Shown piece by piece: positions 22,885-32,690 of a stretch of DNA of 64,000 bases. Positions within the stretch are counted from its first letter, which is position 1, and the number at the start of each line of letters is the position of its first letter. A model generated the notes under the pieces. That model was not told where the DNA came from and did not search any database. It was given only the letters and a program-made list of their open reading frames with translations. The translations under genes were made by a program, and so were the position numbers. Origin of the DNA: Heterobasidion occidentale (lineage: Eukaryota; Basidiomycota; Agaricomycetes; Russulales; Bondarzewiaceae); contig JBCAQO010000012.1 of assembly GCA_039111635.1 (NCBI GenBank), forward strand, positions 744,001-808,000, read 5' to 3'.

Positions 22885-25231
22885 ACGCAGCTACCACTCT
22901 CCCATCGTCGTCATCAGTGTCGTCTTTCTCGACACCATCCAAACCGCGCCCCGTTTCTATCGACACGCGCGCGCCGCGGCCGCTGCACCTTCCTCTCGTC
23001 GCCAACGGCAACAGCACCATCAGCAGCACGCACGACGACACACAGCTGTCTTCGAATGCACGCGCACCGATGACAGCGCCGCTCGCGTCCGCCCCCGCGT
23101 TTTCGACCTCCCCCACCGCCGTGTCCGCCTCGCCTTCTGCTTCCGCCTCGGCCTCGGCCTCGGCATGTGCGTCCGACGCGGACGCAGACGCGACCGCGCA
23201 GATCAAGGCTGCGCGCCGTCAGTCGTCGATATCGTATCTCCCGCCAGACAGCGCACGGCATTGGCGCGTGCGCTCGCCTACGACGCCGCTGTCGGCGGTA
23301 TCGTCGATGGGAGGGATGAGTCAGCGGTTGGAGCAAGGGCTGGGGCAGGGGCTCGGGAGGAGCGTGTCGTTGTCGGCGCGCGGGGAGCGGGGGGCTGGCG
23401 TAAGAGAGCAGGAGAGGGAAAGGGGGAAGGAACGGGAACGGGAGAGGGCGGCGAGGCGCGCGTCGGGGTCTGCGTTTGGAGCAGAAAAGGGCTCGTCGGA
23501 GAGGGTCGTGTTGACATTGGCGGAAAAGTAAGCGGATGTTTTTCGTGGTGTCTGTTGCGATTGTGGAGGCTCTCGCGTCGGATTTCGCTGTGTATGTGTA
23601 GGTGCACATGAGGCGCACATAGAAAGCATTCGTGCTTGAGCCCAGTCGATAAGCTCTCGTTCTTCTCTTTCTAAATATCCTAATTTTTACTCCTGACCAT
23701 CGCTCATATTTTTATCTCACAGGCACGCCGACCTACTCCACTTCATTGCACAGAAAGAGTCCAAATGTCTCGAGCTCCGCTCGCAACTCGCCGCACACGA
23801 GTCAGAGCTCATCCAGCTGAAGCAGAAATGGGAGCGCATCGTGCATCGCGAGTTTGGGCGCACAGTTGGGACATACTCACCCGCGCCGCCGCAGATCACT
23901 GCACAGGCTTCGGCTTCAATGACAGCGGGCATCTGCGGGTTCGGGGACGGCACATACAAGCAACGGGGCAGTGTTGGATGGGATCGTGGAGGGCGTACAA
24001 GGCGTCGGCAGGCTGCTCGCCGCGGGACTGAGCACAGCTGGCACCATCCCCGTCTCGCCGTCTCCGTCATCTTCGCCGTCAGCCTCTGCGCACGCACGCA
24101 CGCCCTCGCTTGCCGCGCGCCCCTCCCCGTTCGCGAAACGCGGGAGCGGGCATGGCGGGCACGCGGCGCACGGCTCGGTGTCCTCGACTTCGACCTCGGC
24201 GTACGCGACGGCCAGCAGCACGCGCCTCTCGCAATCTTCGTCGTCCTCGTTGGGCGAAGACGCGGTCCCCCCGCGGTTGGCGGTGGTGCCGAAGGCTGCG
24301 GACGGCGTCGACAACGGTGTGCAGGAGCTCATCGTGCGCGACACGGGCGCGACGCCGACTATGAGCCCGAACCCCGCGTTCTTGCGGCGCCACCCGCCTC
24401 CTCCGTTCCATCCGTCGCACTCACAGCCTGCGTCGCCCGCCTCGCGGCCGAACTTGGACAGCACGACAACGACGACGACAAGCTCGCGGATTCTGCGCCG
24501 CCGCTCGCGCGAAGCCCCGCTCGTCCCGCTCGACTCGGACAACGACGACGATGCTGCGGCTGGGGCGGGGGCAGATGCGAAGCGGGCGCTGCAGTGCCAG
24601 GACTCGGCCAGCGTGAAGCAGACGCAGGCGCGCAAGCGTATGAGCGGCGGTCGGTTGCCGCCGGCGTCGTCTATGCCGGGTGCAGGCCTCGGCTCGGGGT
24701 TAGCTTGGGTGGGCACGGTCGGAAAGAAGATCGAGGAGTTGCAGGTCGGACAGACGTGCGTGTTGTTCTCCCCGTCTCCCTTTTCTTCATAATTTTATCT
24801 CTGTCGTGTCTATTGTGGTCGGCTCACATCGAGGGTTTGCGAACAGCATCTCGAAGAGCCAGAAACGTGCTTCTTGGCTGCTTGCGGACGTCTCGCAGTC
24901 GTTCCTCGCCGCCCTGTCCTCGCCCACAATACCCACCGCGCATCATGCATCCCCCGCGCCTGTGACTCGGCCGCCTCTGCCCCTTTCACGGTCCGCGTCT
25001 CTCTTAGACGACGATGACGATGAATATGGCGCATCTTCGGGCGCTGGCAAAGGGCTCGGTCTCGGTGTCGTGCTCACGCCCGACTCGCCCGCGCCGAAGA
25101 CGCCTTCCCCGCTCAAGCAGCACACAACAACAACAGCCACGAGGAAAGCATCAGCAACAGCAACGACAACAGCATCGAAGGCGCAAGGCGGCAAATCCAT
25201 CGTCGCCGATGAGGATGAGTGGAATTGGTAG
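22881..25231 (+). CDS. Ser/Ala-rich coiled protein, DUF4048-like
   Basis: Large, mostly disordered protein. Exon 1 (22881-23529) is Ser/Ala/Pro-rich with a charged arginine-glutamate stretch (EQERERGKERERERAARRAS). Exon 2 starts with a short coiled segment (HADLLHFIAQKESKCLELRS, then ESELIQLKQKWERIVHREF). A later part in another frame reads VLDGIVEGVQGVGRLLAAGL and a long Ser/Pro/Thr region with LDSDNDDDAA. The last exon has ISKSQKRASWLLADVSQSF and ends DEDEWNW at 25231. The KSQKRASxLLxDVS block and the KESKCLELR coil recall fungal DUF4048 proteins. Between about 23850 and 23960 the frame changes: a 109-nt GT...AG intron could explain it, or an indel. Cellular role unknown. Its 3' third is duplicated at about 27970-28607. 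Confidence 0.7.
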
Positions 25232-26252
25232 ATTACTTTTTCTTTTCCGTGACTATATCCATTCTTCTTTTTCTTACCCTACCACTGTCTTTCTCCTCTC
25301 GTCGGAACCTTCTTTTTTCAATGCGGCCTATTGTCTTGATGACTGTTGTCGTCGCCGGCCACTCGTCTGCGGTCCGGTCTTTGCCGTTTATATCCATGGC
25401 ACGCATATCTACCATCTACGTAGGTTATTCCTTTGGTGAGATATATCAGTATACGTACCTGCGCACTGTCACCGCCGCAGGCCCAGGACAGGAGTTTGAA
25501 TATCGTGTCTTCATGCGGGTAGGTAGACAAGCATGATCAGTACACACTCATGGTGTTGCACTGCTAGCCTTTGTCCGCTCGTCCTCAATATCGTTGGCAG
25601 ATGCATTTCAGCCATTTGCTTTGATGGCTACAGACATCACCAGGAATTTCAGGAACACAAGGCGAGAGCGAGCGATTGGTGTCTAGGACGGCCAACGCCG
25701 CTAAATTCTACACTCCGCGCGACGGGATGTTGGATTTGGCGCGGGACCGCTGTGTCTTACCCTCATCCACATCATTGCATTGGCTTGCATCGCCGCCCTC
25801 CCTCTTCACACCTCTCGCATTCCATGCATTCCGCTCAGACAATCCATCGCGACACCTTTGGTGCAAAAAATATCAAGAAACTTGCGAAAATCCCACTGCG
25901 CAGTACGTGGTCAATGCGAGCCTGCGAGCATCCGAGTTATATCCGTGTTGATTGAGAAATGATATGAGGAGCGGTATGATAGAGGTAGAGTGGTTAACAA
26001 TGAAACATTGCTTCTGTATCATATCACTGATTTTCGTAAAGCACATCGTAAAGCGTTCAGTCCAGTGCAATGCATAGAAAAGCCGGACAAATCTTCCCAC
26101 GTCGATCCAAGGGGCAGCCAAGAGGTGAAGTCGAAGAGAGGTGATCATCGACAGGTGAGTGCACCATCGATGAACGCCAATAATACCTTCCACGCCGGAC
26201 CACCTTCCTTTACTCCTTTCCCTCATGACCCCTGCCCTCCTTTCGAGACACC
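25232..26252. repeat. First copy of duplicated intergenic segment
   Basis: Non-coding stretch between the DUF4048-like gene and zinc-finger gene A. It matches 28608-29676 along most of its length, for example CCCTACCACTGTCTTTCTC just after each stop and CAGACAATCCATCGCGACA near the end. Both copies keep the same order and spacing with many substitutions and small gaps, so this is the middle of a ~3.4-kb tandem duplication. Confidence 0.8.
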
Positions 26253-27320
26253 TCACGCGGATTCCCCGTGCCGCGACTTTTGGTGTCTTGAAAGTGTATA
26301 TGCATCGGCGAACCTGCCTTCGCAATAGACGCACAGAACCTTCTGCACATGCGACTCCGCGTCCGGGTTGAGTTCGCACAGACGCGTGTTGTGCTTTGCT
26401 CTGCCTTCATGTTTCTTGAGACCGGCTTTGCTCGCGAAACCGAGGCCGCAGGGGCCGCAGTTATGTTCACCAGACATGTAGGGTGTCTGGTTTGGACGCG
26501 GACGCAAGGGGGGTAGGATTGGAGTGGGCAGAGCTCCAGTGACATTCTGCGACATGTTGTCGGGCTGCATGGCATGCTGCAGGAACCGTGGCAGGTCTAC
26601 CTCCAACTGTGGGGAATGACCAGTGGTTTGCATGGCAGTGTTGAAGATTGTCTCGGTGTTTTCGGGGATGTGTTTGGAGATCTGCTGGTGCTGGGTGTCG
26701 TACATGGCCTGGACATTGTTGAATGCCTGGTACTTGCTGTACAGGGCTTCTGTGGGACCATAGCATCCCTGATGGGCATCATGGGGAGTCTGCTGGGTCC
26801 ATTGGCCAACACCGGTTGCCTGTGCATTGGCTGCCTGTGTTGGGATGTTGAATGCCCCAGTTCCAAACATCTGTGCTGTGGTCTGGGTGGTCTCTTTGAC
26901 ACCATGGAAGCCTTGTTGATTGTCATGGTTGGCCTGCATGACATTGGGAAATGTCGGTTGGTCGTTCGAGGCCGATGGCATATTTTGCCCTGTCGAGTCC
27001 GTGTACGATGCCGATGATGGGAAACGCCCTTGGACCAATGGCTGTATAGCGTCGGGGTTTGGGCTGTCTGTCTGTAACTGCTTCATGAAGTCCACAGACC
27101 CTGATATATAGTTGTTGGTGGCGAGGGTATTGCCCTCTTTGTCGTCGTTGCTTCCTTGGGATGCTGTCGCAGGTAGCGTGGGTGCAAAGACTTGCTCCGC
27201 CCATGCCATATCATTCCTTCCATTTTCGGAAGGATACGAAAGAGCAAAGTCTGGAGTGGTCTCTCCAGGCGGCGCGGAGGAGGTAGGCGCCACCAGTGGC
27301 GGCGTGTACTGGGCTGGCAT
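26253..27320 (-). CDS. C2H2 zinc-finger protein A
   Basis: Predicted nuclear DNA-binding protein of about 355 residues. The first ~270 residues are Gln/Asn/Thr-rich and disordered, as in fungal activation regions. The C-terminus holds two fingers: HNCGPCGLGFASKAGLKKH followed by EGRAKH (C-x2-C-x12-H-x5-H), and VYCEGRFADAYTLSRH with the second finger in C-x2-C-x12-H-x4-H form, ending HGESA at 26253. The start used is ATG 27320 (MPAQYTPPLV); a minus-strand reading beginning MSQNFRPIQD at 27403, one base out of frame, may be the true first exon because paralogue B begins MSQDLESF. Paralogous to 29677-31349. Function beyond DNA binding is not visible. Confidence 0.78.
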   Translation of the reverse strand: MPAQYTPPLVAPTSSAPPGETTPDFALSYPSENGRNDMAWAEQVFAPTLPATASQGSNDDKEGNTLATNNYISGSVDFMKQLQTDSPNPDAIQPLVQGRFPSSASYTDSTGQNMPSASNDQPTFPNVMQANHDNQQGFHGVKETTQTTAQMFGTGAFNIPTQAANAQATGVGQWTQQTPHDAHQGCYGPTEALYSKYQAFNNVQAMYDTQHQQISKHIPENTETIFNTAMQTTGHSPQLEVDLPRFLQHAMQPDNMSQNVTGALPTPILPPLRPRPNQTPYMSGEHNCGPCGLGFASKAGLKKHEGRAKHNTRLCELNPDAESHVQKVLCVYCEGRFADAYTLSRHQKSRHGESA

Positions 27321-27403
27321 GACAGGATGTTTCGAGTCTGGTCATAAAGGTGATCATCATCGAAGTAACATGTGTCTTGGATTGGGCGAAAGTTTTGAGA
27401 CAA

Positions 27404-27964
27404 TGACGACGACTTGCCTTGTTTAGTGCTGCTGAAGTGGTCTCCGCAACGATTCTTGTACTACAATGGCAGTGTAGCCGGAGACAGGAGAGATGCGAGC
27501 TCGTAGGGGGTGATATCGATAAGTGCTGAGATGGGGACGTTGGCTGTTTTTTTGTGCAGGCTACCAAGTGGGGGGCCAGACAGACGGAACAGCGCAGGAG
27601 ATCTCAAGAGATCTTGGCTTTTATGCCTCCGTCTGAGTGCCACCACTGTGCCACCAGAATACCATATTTGTCTAGCTGCGTCCCCGAACTGTCCCTGAAC
27701 TCGATTGCTGACAGAGCCAGCCATAATGTGGAACTCCGCAACTGCCACCCTCTGCCATCTTCGGAGCCGCGGCTTGTTCTATTTTGATAGGGGCGCAGTC
27801 CTTGACGTCGAGTCTATTCTAGGCGCACGCTCCCCGCACATCTTCCTGGGATCTCACCGCCACTAGATCAGATCGTGACAAAACTTCTCAACCTTGCTTT
27901 ACTCATCAGGTTCACTATCATCATATCTCGTCCGTTGATCAAACTTGGACTGTGCAACATCGAA
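27404..27964. other. Gap between zinc-finger gene A and the pseudogene copy
   Basis: Holds the presumed promoter of gene A (minus strand) and the left border of the second duplication copy, at about 27960. No gene is seen. Confidence 0.4.
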
Positions 27965-28607
27965 GCCATGCTTGCTCTGCTCGATTCGGACAACAATGAT
28001 GACTGGGGCGTGTGCGACGCGGGCGCTGCAGTACTAAAACTCGGTGCACATCGAACAGATGCAGTCGCGCAAGCGCGTGAGTGGCGGTCGGTTGCCCCTA
28101 ACGTCTATGTTGCTGGGTACAGGACTCGGCTTGGGGTGGGCCTGGTCGGAAAGATCCAAAAGTTGCACGTTGGACAAACGTGCACATTTTCTTCGTCTTC
28201 ACATTGGCCTTTTCTCTCTTTCTTCTCTGTTGTGATTACTGTCTCTCCATGACGGTATGGCTCACGTCCAGAATTTGTGCGCGGGATCTCGAAGAGCCAA
28301 AACGTCCGCCCTACCCTCGCCTACAAAAGCCGCGCCCCATGCATCCACACGCCTGTGACTCGAGCGCGTCTGCCTTTATCACGGCTTGCGTCTCTCCTGG
28401 ACGCTGATGTCGTCTTCGGGGGCGCGCAAAGGCCTCGGTATCGGTGAGGTGATAGCGCCCGACTCATCTGCGCCGAAGACGCTTTCCTTGCTCAAGCAGC
28501 GCACAACAACAGCTACGAGGAAGGCATCAGCCACAGCAATGACAACAGCACTGAAGGCGCAAGGCGGCAAATCCATCGTCGCCAACGACGAGGATGAGTG
28601 GAATTGA
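27965..28607 (+). pseudogene. Truncated copy of the DUF4048-like gene 3' end
   Basis: Corresponds to about 24525-25231 of the upstream gene. LLDSDNNDDWG matches PLDSDNDDDAAA of the parent; in other frames RKRVSGGRLP, SKAQGGKSIV-like ALKAQGGKSIVANDEDEWN match parent SKAQGGKSIVADEDEWN. The intron region is also copied. The 5' two thirds of the gene and its start are absent and the frame is broken by indels, so it cannot make the parent protein. It marks the left side of the second duplication unit. Confidence 0.85.
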
Positions 28608-29676
28608 TAAACTTCCTTTTCTTTCGCAGTGACTATATCCTTTCTTCTTTTTCTAACCCTACCACTGTCTTTCTCTTATCGTCGAAACCTTCTTTTTCAA
28701 TGCGGCCCATTGTCTTGATGTATGTTGCCGCCGCCGGTCACACCTCTGCGGTCCGGTCTTTGTCGTCTACATCTATGTCACGCGTAATCACCATCTACGT
28801 ATGTTATCCCTCTGGCGAGAGATGTGATTATACGTACCTATGCACCGTTACCGCCACCCTTTTTGATTCCGATTTGTCGTGTCTTGAGGCTCTGTACACA
28901 TCCTACTACGCATGAACAGTAAGGCTCGCTCAGGTCTTGTCTTTTTTCTTGCGCGTCTCAAATTTTGATGAGAAGTATTCTTCAGCTCCTCGGTTGAATA
29001 CTAGGAAATTTCAGGAACGAAAAGAGAGAACGAGCGATTGGTGTCTGAAACTGCCAACGTCGCTGTATTTCTGCAGATTTCTACACTCCGCGCTATGCAG
29101 CCTGGCCAGTAACTTAGTACAAGACGTTGTTTCTCACGCTGATCTCATCGCACCCATCGCAGCCGCGGCCACTTGCACCACCCTCGGGCCTTGCCTCTAT
29201 TTTCCTCTTCATGTCTCGCATTGCGTCCATTCCACTCAGACAATCCATCGCGACATCTAGGGCGCGCGTTGTCCGAAGGAATTATGGAAAACCTCGCTTT
29301 TTGGCATGGTTGCTATCATAGACTCAATCTGAGCTGTGTGCGTGTTGAACCCGTTGGTTCAAGAAAAATACAGGTAGAGTGCGATTGAAATCGGTGAATA
29401 ACAATGGAAATCCGAGTCTATATTATATTACATTACTGATCCCCATCCGACACGTCAGAAGCCTTCGCTGCAGCGCACAACGTCTGCGGTAATGGACAAG
29501 TCGGACAAATCCCCCGCATCGATCCGAAACGCAGTCAAGAGGTCGAGACGGGGAGAGGTGGCTATGCATGAAAGCCGGTGAGTGTGCTATTGCTGAACGT
29601 CGACAAAACTTTGCACGCCAGACCACCTTCCTCTCCTTGTAACACCCCTCATGCTCTCTGCCCCTTCTCCGATGCC
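28608..29676. repeat. Second copy of duplicated intergenic segment
   Basis: Matches 25232-26252 (offset about 3.38-3.42 kb), including the run after the stop and the block just before the zinc-finger stop, where both copies carry a GTGAGTG then an ACCACCTTCCT stretch. No gene is seen in either copy. Confidence 0.8.
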
Positions 29677-31349
29677 TCACGCAGATTCCACGTGCTGTGT
29701 CTCCTTATGCTTGGAGACCGTATATGGATTGGCGAACGTGCCTCCGCACACATCGCACAAAGCCAGACGCAGCTGCGACTCTGCATTCGGGTTGAGTTGG
29801 CGCATGCGCCTGTCATGCTTGGCGGTGCCTTCATGCCTAGCGAGATCGCCTCTCGCATTGAACCCGAGACGGCAAGGGTGGCAGTTATGCTCGCCAGACA
29901 AGTAGGGTGTCTGGTTTCTACGTGGACCCGGCGGGGGAGGGATGGCAATGGGTAGAGCTTCAGCAACGCCCTGCGGGACGCCTTGAAAAGGGTGCAGAGC
30001 ATCCTGCATGAACTGAGGCACGTCGAATTGCGCGACATCACTGTTGGTATGCTCTGCAGCACTGTAGGTCGGCCCGATGTTTGCGAAGAACCGCGAGGCA
30101 TCTTGGTGGATCGGTAGGGCGTCGTACCCGTTCTCTTGGGCACCGTTGAGGAACGTGCCATCAAGAACGGACTGAATGCTGGGGTAGAACGTTTCCGATG
30201 TGTCACTAAAGATCTGCAGGGAGTTACTCTGGCTGTCATGGTCATCGTAGGCAGTCTCCGTCTCGTTGAAGAATGCTTGTTGGCCGCCGCAGAATGTCTG
30301 TTGGATGTCATACTGGTCCTCTTGGACGGCATACGAACACCTCCGTCCCTCGTACGTCTCCACATCACTGTCGAACTCCTCTGCCTCGAACATCGGTGGT
30401 ACAGCATCGAACCCTGCCTCGAACATCTGCGGCATGCTCTGGGTGGGCTCCGGCACATCGTAATGACTTTCTTGACCATCGTGAGAGGCTGGCGCGACAG
30501 CGTTGAAGAACTGGTGGTATGACATCTGTGGAACGCTGTTCCACGCCCAGTCCTCGGTCAACCAGTTGGCTTGCGAGAGTGGCGATGGGAAGGGCTCTTG
30601 ACCTAACAGCTGTAAATTGTCGGGTGCGAGGCCGTCTTCGTGGAATTGCTCTATGGGGGCGGCAGCTCCTGATTTATGGTTGAGATGGCTGAGGGCATGG
30701 CCCTCGTCGTCTTCGTCGGTTCCTGAGAACCTGCTAAGTCCTGCCTCCGGTAACGCGGTCAAGAGCACTTGCTTAGGCATGCGCATGTCTTCCGTCTTCA
30801 TCCTCTTGGACGGATACCAGGCGTTGTCATCTGCCCGCCTTTTCCCAAGGGAGGTGGATGGGACCACAGTCATCTCCTCGCGCGGTGTGAAGTAGGAGGT
30901 GGGTGGCATTGGCTGTGGCATTTGTTGGACTTCCATAAAAACGTCCTCTAATTTTGACTGCAAACCCGCATCAATATACGCACTTCTTGGATGGGATGGA
31001 AGGTCTGGAGATGGTGATGAATTCCTGCTTTCAGAGGTTGCTGAAGCAGTGGCGACCCTCGAGAAGTCTTGGGAGGCAGGTGGCAGTGTGGCATTGGGAA
31101 GGCCGGCGATTCGAGAGACGAAGGGGAGGCAGGTGAAGGTGAAGAGGTGGGAGAAGAGGTGGCATAGGAGGAGTAGGAAGACGCAGGAGATGAGACGGAG
31201 AAGCTTGCAGACTCTTCGCCACTTTGCCCATCGGCATGGATGACAGGCCAGCTGGGTGACGGTTTGGGGAACAGTCCGCAAAGGTAGACGTATGCCTTGC
31301 ACAGGCTGTAACGATCACTGGCAATGAACGATTCAAGGTCTTGCGACAT
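29677..31349 (-). CDS. C2H2 zinc-finger protein B
   Basis: Paralogue of zinc-finger gene A. The start is ATG 31349 (MSQDLESFIASDRYSLCKAY), followed by VYLCGLFPKPSPSW, a block shared with gene C (DYLCGLFPKK). A long disordered, acidic, Phe/Tyr/Gln-rich middle (for example LGKRRADDNAWYPSKRMK, a possible nuclear signal) leads to two C-terminal fingers: CHPCRLGFNARGDLARH with EGTAKH, and CDVCGGTFANPYTVSKH with KETQH; stop at 29677. At about 31054-31064 the N-terminal frame and the main frame differ by one base with no good intron, as if one base were missing. If the break is real, translation could start only at an internal ATG. Likely transcription factor; targets unknown. Confidence 0.75.
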
Positions 31350-32500
31350 ATCTGTGGAAGAGTGGCGTGGGCGGTGGTTGTAGGTGTGGTAGGCGGTAAG
31401 TGGTGAGATGAGGAGGTTTGTTGAACTTTGCTTTTATACCACATCTCGATTTGGGTCGGACAGTTCGCGCGTTCACGCCTCAAACACAAGCTGTGCAGCT
31501 TCTTTGATCAGTCTTTGATCTCAGACCCAACCGTGCTTCTCGACCTTTCCTCTTTTGGTATCCCGGCCTTCTTCTTCCTCCCCGACAACAAAAGACAGGC
31601 ACGCTGGTGGAGCTCCGATGGGTCAGAAGTAACGAACAACGAGTACGCGTCCTGCAGACTCCCGAGATATTTCTGCCCTCTTACAGCCGACAAAACTGAC
31701 AGCGATCTCTAGGCTACAAGATTGTCTTGCCTGCCGTTGACTCTGGGCTACAGGATTAAACCACCTGCCGTTGACGCAGTGTTCTCATGCTCATACGCAG
31801 GATTCCCAACATTTTTCCGTACATCCAACCGGTACGATTGCCACCGAATCAGCCCAATATCATTCTTCCATTCTATACCGTCCCACTCTTTGCTCTTTCG
31901 GCCGCCTCATTATGATTCGCACACAAACCGGGGGTACACAAAATGACAGATTGAAGATGAAACGCTTTTCAGATCGACTTGCACGATCGCTGAATACGTC
32001 GAGTCCACCCTGTCCATATCTGCATACAAGTTGTATCGAATAAGACCGTGGATGAGACTGTTAAGCAGCGAGGGCTGATGAGCCTCGACTCAACACAAAG
32101 GCGCGATTGGTATTCGAAAGTGTCCCAACGCCGCGAAGGCATTCATGTATGGGATCTTCGCGACGCGCGGCTGACTCTCCGCGTCTAGGTAAAGTTTTGG
32201 TGATACTGATCTTGGTGTCTTGGACGAGGGCCGACACAAGAAATGAGGGTATTGATCAAGTTCACGACGGAGGGCCTATGACCACAAGGATATGCAGCCT
32301 CCGCGACATATGTCGAGGCGGGCCGCTGGACGGTGGATCGCGTCAATTTGAGAGGGCGACGTCTGAGGCAATAGAGGTGAGTACGCAATCGGTGAAGGGT
32401 GAAAATCACAGAAGACGACTCACCTCCTGGCATCGCCTCCCTCGCTCAACGCTCCGCCCTGTGTCTCCAAGTGCGTAGGAGCGCTCATCCATCGTCAGAT
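31350..32500. other. Intergenic region between paralogues B and C
   Basis: Upstream region of gene B. At about 32100-32150 there is a weak match to the duplicated intergenic segment (GCGATTGGT followed by CAACGCCGC), suggesting an older third copy of the unit. No gene is supported. Confidence 0.4.
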
Positions 32501-32519
32501 GAGCCTCCGCGCCCGCCGT

Positions 32520-32690
32520 AGCGCAACTTCGACATCCGGCGCAGTGACGCCCCCTTCACCAAGTGCACTTGGCGCTTTTCATGCTCGTCGATCCCTTGCC
32601 ACGGCCAATGCAAGGTGCGCGTCCGACGCGCTTCTAAGTTTGCCCGGAACGAAGCAAGCTGGCAAGAGCGGCAGCTTTGAGGGTGGACGT
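32520..32690 (-). pseudogene. Out-of-frame zinc-finger remnant of gene C
   Basis: Just past the point where gene C's frame passes QRQSLYTS, another frame of the same strand reads HPQSCRSCQLASFRANLEAR, which lines up with HNCHPCRLGFNARGDLARH of gene B. The C-x2-C pair and the F..L spacing survive; the histidine is lost and later residues (DEHEKRQVHL) are degraded. Gene C thus ends early because of a frame change ahead of its former fingers. Confidence 0.55.

Noticed and set aside
23939..23962. 22-nt GT...AG stretches (here and near 15565) as ultra-short introns
   Set aside because: Both would repair a frame, but 22 nt is below any normal fungal intron and GT/AG pairs this close are common by chance.
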